DNA of 57,234 nucleotides from Zoogloea ramigera (GTDB lineage: Bacteria > Pseudomonadota > Gammaproteobacteria > Burkholderiales > Rhodocyclaceae): contig NZ_BJNV01000026.1 of NCBI RefSeq assembly GCF_006539865.1, forward strand, positions 1 to 57,234, given 5' to 3'. Positions within the stretch are counted from its first letter, which is position 1, and each line of letters begins with the position of its first letter. Positions 39,736-46,951 of this stretch are shown here, one piece after another. A model generated the notes under the pieces. It was not told the origin of the DNA, searched no databases, and saw nothing but the letters and a program-made list of their open reading frames with translations. The position numbers and the translations under genes were made by a program.

Positions 39736-41177
39736 GTCGCCCAGGCGATCAGTGGCGAGAAGACGAAGGCGCCGGCCAGCGCGATGAAGGAGGCGTAGGG
39801 CGCCACCTCGCTTCCGAACAAACCGGCAAACGCGCAGATGGAGAGCGCCGACGCGATCGCCATCGCACCGAGCCCCACCGGGTTGATGTCGTACAGGTTG
39901 CTGCGCCTGAACTCCAGCCCGGCAGGCGACAGCCCGAGAGGCTTGTTGATGACCAGGTCGGCAACCACCGCCGCCATCCACGAAATGGCGATGTTGGAAT
40001 ACAGGCCGAGCACCTGCCCGATGGCCTGGAAGACGTTCAGCTCCATCAGCATCAGCGCGATCAGGCAGTTGAAGACCACCCACACGACGCGCCCCGGGTG
40101 GCTGTGGGTCAGGCGGGCAAACACGTTCGACCAGGCCAGCGAGCCCGCGTAGGCGTTGGTGACGTTGATCTTGAGCTGCGAGACGATCACGAACACCACC
40201 GTCGCGGCGATCGCCAGGCTGGTGTTGTCGAAGACGTGGGAGAAGCCGATCAGGTACATCTGGTTGGGGTCGACCGCCCGCTCCGCCGGCACCGCATTGC
40301 GCAGGGCCAGCCAGGCCAGCAGCGCACCGCCCAGCATCTTGAGGACACCCGGCACGACCCAGCCCGGGCCACCCAGCATGACGGCCGCCCACCAGCGTCG
40401 CCGATTGGCGGCCGTCTTCACCGGCATGAAGCGAAGGTAATCCACCTGCTCGGCGATCTGGGTGACGAGGGCGATGCCGATGCTCAGCGCGGCACCGAAC
40501 AACTGAAAGTCGAAGACCGTGCCGTGGCCGCGCTCACCGCCGTAATGCACCAGGCCACGCAGCGCGTCGGGCTCCTCGGCCAGCACGAAGGCGTAGGGCA
40601 GCACCAGCAGAAAAAGCCACAGGGGCTGGGTCCAGGCCTGCAGCTTGCTGATCCAGGTGACGCCGTGGGTCACCAGCGGGATCACCGCCAGTGCGCAGAC
40701 CAGGTAGCCCCAGGCCGGCGGCAGCCCGAAGGCCAGCTCCAGCGCGTAGGCCATGATGGCCGCCTCGAGGGCGAAGAAGATGAAGGTGAAGCTGGCATAG
40801 ATCAGCGAGGTGATGGTCGAGCCGATATAGCCGAAGCCCGCGCCCCGGGTGAGGAGATCCATGTCCAGCCCATGGCGGGCAGACATCACGCAGACCGGCA
40901 GGCCGAGCAGGAAGATGATCAGCCCGGTGGCCAGGATGCCCCAGAACGCGTTGATGAAGCCCGCCTCGATGAGCATGGTGGCCCCGACCGCCTCCAGCAC
41001 CAGGAAGGCGGCCGCGCCAAAGGCGGTGTTGGCAACCCGCCATTCCGACCACTTCCGGAAGCTGGGCGGCGTGAAACGCAGCGCGTAATCCTCGAGCGTT
41101 TCGTTGGCGACCCAGGTGTTGTAGTCGCGCCTAACCTTGACGACGCGTTGGGCGGGCGGATGGGCATTCGATGTCAT
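39462..41177 (-). CDS. NCS1-type permease domain (sensor input), frameshifted at its junction with the kinase
   Basis: About 480 residues match the nucleobase:cation symporter-1 family: an N-terminal RRDYNTWVANETLEDYALRFTP, then about 12 membrane segments with the typical GAGFGYIGSTITSLIYASF and TNAYAGSLAWSNVFARL. After ATGG (39736) this frame runs into unrelated sequence to 39462 (587 aa counted from an earlier possible start). The kinase frame takes over at the same point as GRYYLVRPV. Fused transporter-kinase sensors such as CbrA use the transporter as the sensing module. A ligand related to urea, purine or cytosine metabolism would fit the urt/ure neighbours but is inference. ATG 41177 is the chosen start. 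Confidence 0.82.
   Translation of the reverse strand: MTSNAHPPAQRVVKVRRDYNTWVANETLEDYALRFTPPSFRKWSEWRVANTAFGAAAFLVLEAVGATMLIEAGFINAFWGILATGLIIFLLGLPVCVMSARHGLDMDLLTRGAGFGYIGSTITSLIYASFTFIFFALEAAIMAYALELAFGLPPAWGYLVCALAVIPLVTHGVTWISKLQAWTQPLWLFLLVLPYAFVLAEEPDALRGLVHYGGERGHGTVFDFQLFGAALSIGIALVTQIAEQVDYLRFMPVKTAANRRRWWAAVMLGGPGWVVPGVLKMLGGALLAWLALRNAVPAERAVDPNQMYLIGFSHVFDNTSLAIAATVVFVIVSQLKINVTNAYAGSLAWSNVFARLTHSHPGRVVWVVFNCLIALMLMELNVFQAIGQVLGLYSNIAISWMAAVVADLVINKPLGLSPAGLEFRRSNLYDINPVGLGAMAIASALSICAFAGLFGSEVAPYASFIALAGAFVFSPLIAWATGGVTTWCALWRHLPPVSAWFANGPTKVRRWPIARPIRGRSAPCAAPSMPAATTCASRAPACRPSGWPCCAGFCPARPSPTSIPGSPITCC
39730..39735 (-). other. G6 tract at the frame break of the sensor gene
   Basis: On the coding strand the tract reads GCG ACG GGG GGC GTT in the permease frame and GAC GGG GGG CGT TAC in the kinase frame. 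A seventh G, or a -1 slip on the heptamer G GGG GGC, would join the permease to the kinase as ...AWATGGRYYLV..., which is continuous family sequence. Confidence 0.8.
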
Positions 41178-41474
41178 CCGTGGATTAAAACATGAAGCCC
41201 GCCGGGGGCGGCGGCGGCCCAACACTCCGGCCCTCGCCGTGCCTGCTGGCGTCGCGGCCTGCGCATGAAACGCATCACAAAGCCCGGGACCGGGCGGAAG
41301 GGGGCACCCATCGCCAGACTACCCGGGGCGATACACCCGGAGCCCAGGCTTCGATACCCCTTACATTTCCACACCACTCCTTACAAGCTTCCGGCCTGCC
41401 TTGCTCTACAGTCGGGCCATGCACCATGTCTGCCATCCGCAGCAGACCGCCTCCAACAACCCCGGAGAACAATC

Positions 41475-41681
41475 ATGAAACTCTTGCTCAAACACCTGCT
41501 GGCCGTCCTCGCCCTGACCGCCTTCACCGGCTGCGCCAACATGAACGCCCAGCAGAAGAACACTGCAATCGGCGCTGCCATCGGCGGCGTGGCCGGCTCG
41601 GTGCTCACCAACGGTAGCTCCGTCGGCACCGTCGGCGGCGCTGCGGTGGGTGGAGTGATCGGCAACCAGATCAAGCGCTGA
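41475..41681 (+). CDS. Small glycine-zipper lipoprotein (OsmB-like)
   Basis: A 68-aa lipoprotein with a signal peptide ending in FTGC (lipidated Cys 20). A glycine-zipper segment (TAIGAAIGGVAGSVLTNGSSVGTVGGAAVGGVIGNQIKR) has GxxxG repeats typical of OsmB/17-kDa-antigen-like envelope proteins. It is monocistronic, with a terminator 27 bases after the stop. Its role in the envelope stress response is inferred from the family only. Confidence 0.88.
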   Translation: MKLLLKHLLAVLALTAFTGCANMNAQQKNTAIGAAIGGVAGSVLTNGSSVGTVGGAAVGGVIGNQIKR

Positions 41682-41707
41682 GCCTCCTCAGCCCGCCCCG
41701 ATGGACG

Positions 41708-41738
41708 AGAACCCGGCTGCGGCCGGGTTCTTCTTTTT
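41708..41738 (+). terminator. Terminator after the glycine-zipper gene
   Basis: GAACCCGG and CCGGGTTC form an 8-bp stem around a CTGCGG loop, followed by TTCTTTTT. Confidence 0.88.
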
Positions 41739-41792
41739 GTGCCTCCCGACCTGCCTTCGGCGACAATCAAGGCTTTCGGAGGAAGGCGGATC

Positions 41793-42554
41793 ATGGGCTG
41801 GGAGCCAGAGCGATACCTGCAGTTTGCCGACGAACGCCTGCGCCCGGCGCAGGATCTTCTCGCCCGGATTCCCCTCCCGGCGCCGGCTCGGGTGGTGGAC
41901 CTGGGCTGCGGCCCGGGCAACGTCACCCGCCTCCTCGCAGGCCGCTGGCCGCGGGCGCAGATCACCGGCGTCGACGCCTCGGCCGCCATGCTCGAGCGGG
42001 CTCGCCCCACCCTGCCCGAGGCCCGCTTCGAGCTCGCCGACATCCGCCACTGGACGCCTGCCGAAGCCCCCGACCTGATCTTCTCGAATGCCGCGCTGCA
42101 CTGGCTGGACGACCACCCTTCCCTCTTCCCACGCCTGCTCTCGCTGCTCGCGCCGGGTGGCGTGCTCGCCGTGCAGATGCCCGGCAACTTCGACGCGCCG
42201 TCCCACCGCCTGATCCGCGAGCTGGCCGCAGCACCGGCCTGGGCCGAGATGCTCACCGAGGCCCGGATGGGGGCGGTGCTGGGCATGTCCGACTATCACC
42301 ATCTCCTCGCCCCCCACTGCACCCAGCTGGCCCTGTGGGAGAGCATCTACTGGCAGCGCCTGAGCGGCCCCGCCCCCGTGCTCGACTGGCTGCGCGGCAC
42401 CACCCTGCTCCCCTATCTCGCACCGCTCACCACCGCCGATCAGGCACGCCTGCTGGCCGAACTCGCACTGCAGCTCGCCGAGGCCTATCCCCCCGACGCC
42501 TCGGGCACCACGCTGTTTCCCTTCCGCCGCATCTTTCTGGTGGCCTGCCGATGA
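41793..42554 (+). CDS. tam: Trans-aconitate 2-methyltransferase-like SAM methyltransferase
   Basis: A 253-aa class I methyltransferase. WEPERYLQFADERLRPAQDLL at the N-terminus and VVDLGCGPGNVT (SAM motif I, about 37-48) are characteristic of Tam, which methylates the aconitase inhibitor trans-aconitate. NAALHWLDDH and PGGVLAVQMPGNFDAPSH further support this. ATG 41793 has GGAGGAAGG upstream; the frame stays open to 41739, but that part overlaps the terminator. It overlaps the next gene by four bases. Confidence 0.88.
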   Translation: MGWEPERYLQFADERLRPAQDLLARIPLPAPARVVDLGCGPGNVTRLLAGRWPRAQITGVDASAAMLERARPTLPEARFELADIRHWTPAEAPDLIFSNAALHWLDDHPSLFPRLLSLLAPGGVLAVQMPGNFDAPSHRLIRELAAAPAWAEMLTEARMGAVLGMSDYHHLLAPHCTQLALWESIYWQRLSGPAPVLDWLRGTTLLPYLAPLTTADQARLLAELALQLAEAYPPDASGTTLFPFRRIFLVACR

Positions 42555-43387
42555 GCATGCAGCGCCTGTGCGACGAGGCCGCCCGCCTGATCCAGGGCGC
42601 CGACGGGTTGATGATCACCGCGGGGGCCGGCATGGGCGTCGATTCCGGGCTGCCCGACTTTCGTGGCAACGCCGGCCTGTGGCGCGCCTATCCAGCCCTG
42701 GCCGGGGCACGCATCGCCTTCGAGGAGATCGCCAGCCCCGACGCCTTCGTGCGTAGCCCAGCCCTCGCCTGGGGCTTCTACGGGCACCGGCTCAACCTGT
42801 ACCACCGCACCGTGCCGCACCCAGGTTTCGCGATCCTGCAGGCCATCGGGGCACGCCTTCCCCGCGGGAACTTCATATTCACCTCGAACGTGGACGGCCA
42901 GTTCCAGCGGGCCGGTTTTGACGAAAACCGGGTCTGCGAAGTGCACGGCTCCATCCACCACCTGCAATGCCTGGACGGCTGCGACGGGCGCATCACCCCA
43001 GCCGACGGCTTCGAGCCGGAGGTGGACGAAGACGCCTGCCTACTGCGCTCTCCCCTGCCCCGCTGCACCGGCTGCCACGCGCTCCTGCGGCCCAATGTGC
43101 TGATGTTCGGCGACTGGGGCTGGCTGAGCCAGCGCACCGCCGCCCAGCGCCGGCGGCTGGAGGCCTGGCTGGGCGGCACGCAGCGAGCGGTCGTGATCGA
43201 GATCGGTGCCGGCCTGCACGTCCCCACAGTGCGTTGGTTCAGCGAGACGCTGGGCGAGCCACTGATCCGCATCAACCCCACCGAGCCCGACATTCCGGGC
43301 CGCGGCGTCAGCCTGCCCATGGGTGGCCTGGCCGCCCTCGAGGGCATCCAGCAGGCCTTGTTGCAGCGCGGCTTCTTCGAGCGCTGA
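42551..43387 (+). CDS. Sir2-family NAD-dependent deacylase
   Basis: A 278-aa sirtuin. The NAD-binding GAGMGVDSGLPDFRG (24-38), the TSNVDGQFQRAGF loop (about 114-126) and the catalytic His in CEVHGSIH are present, as are two Cys pairs for zinc (CLDGC, CTGC). The LWRAY and RSPALAWGFYGHR segments match a bacterial class. The product removes acyl groups from lysines; the substrate is unknown. The start codon overlaps the tam stop (ATGA), so they are co-translated. A parS site follows five bases after the stop. Confidence 0.92.
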   Translation: MSMQRLCDEAARLIQGADGLMITAGAGMGVDSGLPDFRGNAGLWRAYPALAGARIAFEEIASPDAFVRSPALAWGFYGHRLNLYHRTVPHPGFAILQAIGARLPRGNFIFTSNVDGQFQRAGFDENRVCEVHGSIHHLQCLDGCDGRITPADGFEPEVDEDACLLRSPLPRCTGCHALLRPNVLMFGDWGWLSQRTAAQRRRLEAWLGGTQRAVVIEIGAGLHVPTVRWFSETLGEPLIRINPTEPDIPGRGVSLPMGGLAALEGIQQALLQRGFFER

Positions 43388-43391
43388 ATAT

Positions 43392-43407
43392 TGTTTCACG
43401 TGAAACA
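43392..43407. promoter_or_regulatory. parS: parS site 1
   Basis: TGTTTCACGTGAAACA is the perfect 16-base palindrome recognised by ParB proteins in most bacteria. It nucleates the partition complex and usually lies near oriC. Confidence 0.97.
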
Positions 43408-43413
43408 TTGAGC

Positions 43414-44178
43414 ATGGACCCACTCTTTCTCCTCCTGCCTGCGGGCGCCTTCTTTGCCGGCCTGGTCGACGCCGTGGTGGGCGGCGGCGGCCTGATCCAG
43501 ATCCCGCTGCTGTTCTCTGCCTTCCCCAACGCGACGCCGGCAACCCTGTTCGGCACCAACAAGCTGGCCAGCGTCGTGGGCACCACCAGCGCCGCGATTC
43601 ATTACGGGCGGCGCATCACAATCCCCTGGCCCATCGTCGGCCCCGCCGCCGCTGCGGCCGCCATCGGCGCCTGGCTCGGCGCCCGCGCGGTGTCGCTGTT
43701 TCCGCCGGTCGCCCTGCGGCCGCTGATATTGGCGCTGCTCATCGCCGTGGCCATCTACACCTTCATCCGCAAGGATTTCGGCATCCATCACCAGCGCCTG
43801 TCGAACCCTCGCCGGGAGCTGCGCTTGGCCGTCGCCATTGGTGCCGGCATCGGTTTCTACGACGGCTTCTTCGGCCCGGGCACCGGCAGCTTCCTGATCT
43901 TCCTGTTCATCCGGCTGCTGCAGATGGACTTTCTGCACGCCTCGGTGATGGCCAAGATCGTCAACGTCAGCACCAACCTCGCCGCGATCGGCTTTTTTGT
44001 CTCCCACGGGGAGGTGTTCTGGAAGGTCGCGGCGGTAATGGCCCTGTGCAACCTGGCCGGCTCCCAGGTAGGTGCAGCCATCGCCCTGCGCTACGGCGCG
44101 GCCTTCATCCGCAAGGCCTTCCTGGTCGTGGTCACCGTGCTGATCCTGCGCTTCAGCGCCGACATCTTCCTTGCCTGA
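43414..44178 (+). CDS. TauE/SafE (TSUP) family membrane permease
   Basis: A 254-aa protein with about eight membrane helices and both family motifs: AGLVDAVVGGGGLIQIPLL (about 14-32) and GFYDGFFGPGTGSFLIFLFI (about 149-168). TSUP proteins export sulfite, sulfoacetate or related small anions; the substrate here is unknown. The gene lies between two parS sites, which may fix its position but probably has nothing to do with its transport role. Confidence 0.9.
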   Translation: MDPLFLLLPAGAFFAGLVDAVVGGGGLIQIPLLFSAFPNATPATLFGTNKLASVVGTTSAAIHYGRRITIPWPIVGPAAAAAAIGAWLGARAVSLFPPVALRPLILALLIAVAIYTFIRKDFGIHHQRLSNPRRELRLAVAIGAGIGFYDGFFGPGTGSFLIFLFIRLLQMDFLHASVMAKIVNVSTNLAAIGFFVSHGEVFWKVAAVMALCNLAGSQVGAAIALRYGAAFIRKAFLVVVTVLILRFSADIFLA

Positions 44179-44184
44179 GAGATT

Positions 44185-44200
44185 TGTTTCACGTGAAACA
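44185..44200. promoter_or_regulatory. parS: parS site 2, overlapping the next start codon
   Basis: A second perfect TGTTTCACGTGAAACA lies 793 bases from site 1. The GTG at 44193-44195, the likeliest start of the downstream gene, lies inside it, so ParB binding would cover that gene's translation start and promoter-proximal DNA. Confidence 0.97.
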
Positions 44201-45053
44201 ACAGCCGATCACCCTAGCCCTGGCGCCCGACGCGACGCTCACGCTCCATGCCAGCGCCCCACCAATCGAGGTGCGCAGCAGCTTCCAGCACATCTCGGTG
44301 GAACACACGGCATCCTTTGGCCAACTCTACCGCCTCGACGGCGACGCCATGGCCGCCGAGGCCGACGAGTTCATGATCCACGAAAGCCTTGCCCACCTCG
44401 CCGCCCTCGAACACCCCGCGCCACGCCGAGCCATCATCCTCGGCGGCGGTGATGGCGCCAGCGCCCGCGAGCTCCTAAAACACCCGAGCCTCACGCGCAT
44501 CGTCGTTGCCGAACTCGACCCGCTCGTCGTCAGCACCCTGCGTGAGCACATCCGCTCCCTCTCCACCGGCGCCTTCGACGACCCGCGCGTGGAACTCTGC
44601 GTCGGCGACGCCGCCCGCAGCCTGAAGGCCCTCCACGACCAGGGCGAGGCGTTCGACCTGATCCTCTTCGACCTCACCGAGACCGACGACCCCGCCTGCG
44701 CCCACCTCCACGACGACGTCTTCCTGGCCCTGTGCGCCGCCAGCCTCGGCCCCGCCGGCATCGCCCACGTCCAGCTCGGCTCGCCCTTCTACCAACCGGA
44801 CAAGGTCCGCAACCTGTGCCAACGCCTGCGGCGCAGCTTCGCAAACGTCCGCCTCAGCCTGATCCATGCGCCGCTTTACGGCGGCCCCTGGCTGCTTGCA
44901 CGCTGCCGCACCCAGCCCACGCCCGGCCCCGACGCCAATCTCCTGCAACAACGGCTAGAAGAACGCGGCATCCGCGGCCTGCGCTACTACAATCCAGCCC
45001 TGCACCTCGCCAGCGAGGCCCTGCCCAACCACCTGCGCGACCTGCTCGCCTGA
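44193..45053 (+). CDS. speE: Spermidine synthase-like aminopropyltransferase
   Basis: A 286-aa protein of the SpeE family, which transfers an aminopropyl group from decarboxylated SAM to putrescine. Evidence is SFQHISVEHTASFGQLYRLDGD, DEFMIHESLAHL, the nucleotide motif IILGGGDGASARELLKH (about 88-104) with VAELDP, and the acidic FDLTETDDP loop where SpeE has its catalytic Asp. The start is uncertain: GTG 44193 within parS gives MKQQPITL, and TTG 44184 is three codons earlier; no ATG exists before the conserved core. It follows the TauE gene by 14 bases. Confidence 0.82.
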   Translation: MKQQPITLALAPDATLTLHASAPPIEVRSSFQHISVEHTASFGQLYRLDGDAMAAEADEFMIHESLAHLAALEHPAPRRAIILGGGDGASARELLKHPSLTRIVVAELDPLVVSTLREHIRSLSTGAFDDPRVELCVGDAARSLKALHDQGEAFDLILFDLTETDDPACAHLHDDVFLALCAASLGPAGIAHVQLGSPFYQPDKVRNLCQRLRRSFANVRLSLIHAPLYGGPWLLARCRTQPTPGPDANLLQQRLEERGIRGLRYYNPALHLASEALPNHLRDLLA

Positions 45054-45057
45054 CGCC

Positions 45058-46374
45058 ATGCCCACTCCTGCCCACCCCGCGCCCCCGACTCGCCTGCCCG
45101 AGGACAGCCTCGGCTACGCCCTGCTCACCAGCGCCGAGCTGATTGCCGAAGTCGTCGGCGGCACCGCCCTCACCGATGCCCTGGCCCGCCTGTGGGCCGC
45201 CCACCCGGCCACCCCGGCCGGCGTCCGCGGCGCCATTCTCGACCTCACCTACAGCACCCTGCGCGACTACGGCCGGCAGGACTTCATCCTCGGCAAGCTG
45301 CTCCAGAAGCCGCTGCCCGAGCCGGTTCAATCGCTGCTGCGGGTCGCCCTGCATCGCCTCGCCGTGCGCCCCGACACCGCCCACACGGTGGTCGACCAGG
45401 CTGTCAGCGCCGCATCCAACCTGATCGGCGGCAAGTTCAAGGGCGTCGCCAACGGCGTGCTGCGCAACGCCCTGCGCCAGTCCGGCGAGCTCGCCCAGGC
45501 CGCCGACACCGACATGGTCGCCGAGCACCGCCACCCGCCCTGGTGGATCCGTCGCCTCAAGAATCAATACCCGCAAAAATGGCGCGCCATCCTCGCCGCC
45601 GGCAACACCCACCCGCCGATGGCCCTGCGGGTCAATCCGCTGCGGGCCAGCGACGACGAAGTGCTGGCCGACTTTGCCGCGGCCGGCATCACCGTAAAAC
45701 GCCTCGCCGCGGGCACCCTGCTCCTCGACCAGCCGCTGTCCGTCAGCCGCCTCCCGGGGTTTGCCGAAGGCTGCCTCAGCGTGCAGGACGCCGGCGCCCA
45801 GCACGCTGCGCGCTATCTCGATCTTGACGACGGCCAGCGCGTGCTCGACGCCTGCGCCGCGCCCGGCGGCAAGAGCGCCCACATCCTCGAGACGGCCGAC
45901 GTGGCCCTCACCGCCCTCGACAGCAGCCCCGTCCGGGCCCAGCGGATCAGCGAAAACCTGGCCCGCCTCGGCCTCGCCGCCGAGGTGAAGGCCAGTGACT
46001 GCCGCAAGCTCGACGCCTGGTGGGACGGCCGCCCCTTCGAGCGCATCCTCGCCGACGTGCCCTGCTCCGCCTCCGGCGTGGTGCGCCGCAACCCCGACAT
46101 CAAGTGGCTGCGCCGCTCCGACGACATCCCGCGCTTCGCCGCCCAGCAGGCGGAGATCCTCGAGGCCCTGTGGCAGACCCTCGCGCCGGGTGGCAAAATG
46201 CTCTATGCGACCTGCTCGGTGTTTGCCGAAGAGAACGGGGATCAGATCACCGCCTTTGCGGCCCGCCACCCCGATTGCCGCCGCCTCCCCATCGCGGGGC
46301 AACTCGACTGCCAGTACCTGCCTTGCGCCGAACATGACGGATTCTTCTACGCCCTGCTCGAGAAAACCGCCTGA
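45058..46374 (+). CDS. rsmB: 16S rRNA m5C967 methyltransferase RsmB
   Basis: A 438-aa rRNA cytosine-5 methyltransferase (Sun/Fmu). An N-terminal NusB-like domain (about 20-150) precedes the Rossmann methyltransferase with DACAAPGGKSAH, the PC motif VPCSASGVVRRNPDIKW and the catalytic Cys motif YATCSVFAEEN. It lies four bases after the speE-like stop. It opens the conserved rsmB-DUF4390-ntrY-ntrX run. Confidence 0.95.
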   Translation: MPTPAHPAPPTRLPEDSLGYALLTSAELIAEVVGGTALTDALARLWAAHPATPAGVRGAILDLTYSTLRDYGRQDFILGKLLQKPLPEPVQSLLRVALHRLAVRPDTAHTVVDQAVSAASNLIGGKFKGVANGVLRNALRQSGELAQAADTDMVAEHRHPPWWIRRLKNQYPQKWRAILAAGNTHPPMALRVNPLRASDDEVLADFAAAGITVKRLAAGTLLLDQPLSVSRLPGFAEGCLSVQDAGAQHAARYLDLDDGQRVLDACAAPGGKSAHILETADVALTALDSSPVRAQRISENLARLGLAAEVKASDCRKLDAWWDGRPFERILADVPCSASGVVRRNPDIKWLRRSDDIPRFAAQQAEILEALWQTLAPGGKMLYATCSVFAEENGDQITAFAARHPDCRRLPIAGQLDCQYLPCAEHDGFFYALLEKTA

Positions 46375-46951
46375 GCGCCGTCGCTTCATCGGCGGCGTGG
46401 TGGCCCTCGCCGCGGCATCCAGCCTCGGCCTCGCCCCCACGCCGGCAACGGCCGCCGAGGCGGAGATCCGCAACGTCGCGCTGGTGCTCGCCGACGACAC
46501 CTACGTGCTCAACGCCGACATCGTCGCCGAGCTCACCCCGCTGCTGGCCGACGTGGTGGCCCGCGGCGTATCCCTCTACTTCGTCACCGAGTTCGAACTC
46601 GCAGCGCCGCGCTGGTACTGGCTGGACGAGGAGATCGTCACCAAGAGCCTCACCTATCGGCTCTCCTACCAGTCCCTCACCCGCCAGTACCGCCTCACCA
46701 GCGGCGCCCTGCACCAGAACTTCGGCAGCCTCGAAGAAGCCCTGCGCACCATGCTGCGCATCCGCAACTGGAGCGTCGCCGAGCGCGCTGCGCTGCGCGT
46801 CGGCCGCAGCTACAACGCCGCACTGCGCTTCCGCCTCGACGTGGCCGAGCTGCCCAAGCCGCTGCAGGTGAGCGCCCTTGGCCGCAAGGACTGGAACCTC
46901 AGCTCCGACTGGTACCGCTGGACCTTCGCCGCCGGACGGGACGCCCGATGA
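46334..46951 (+). CDS. DUF4390 protein
   Basis: A 205-aa exported protein of the DUF4390 family with a twin-arginine-like signal (RRRFIGGVVALAAASSLGL then ATAAEA). The family is almost always found between rsmB and ntrY in betaproteobacteria and its function is unknown. ATG 46334 overlaps the rsmB end by 41 bases; the stop overlaps ntrY (ATGA). Confidence 0.88.
   Translation: MTDSSTPCSRKPPERRRFIGGVVALAAASSLGLAPTPATAAEAEIRNVALVLADDTYVLNADIVAELTPLLADVVARGVSLYFVTEFELAAPRWYWLDEEIVTKSLTYRLSYQSLTRQYRLTSGALHQNFGSLEEALRTMLRIRNWSVAERAALRVGRSYNAALRFRLDVAELPKPLQVSALGRKDWNLSSDWYRWTFAAGRDAR

Noticed and set aside
37813-40392. The full 859-codon kinase frame
   Set aside because: Its first 220 or so codons overlap the permease in another frame and encode no domain; the real sequence begins at the G6 junction.
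44046-44192. N-terminal extension of the speE-like gene into the TauE gene
   Set aside because: The extension is Arg/Pro/Gly-rich shadow sequence within a well-supported permease gene.
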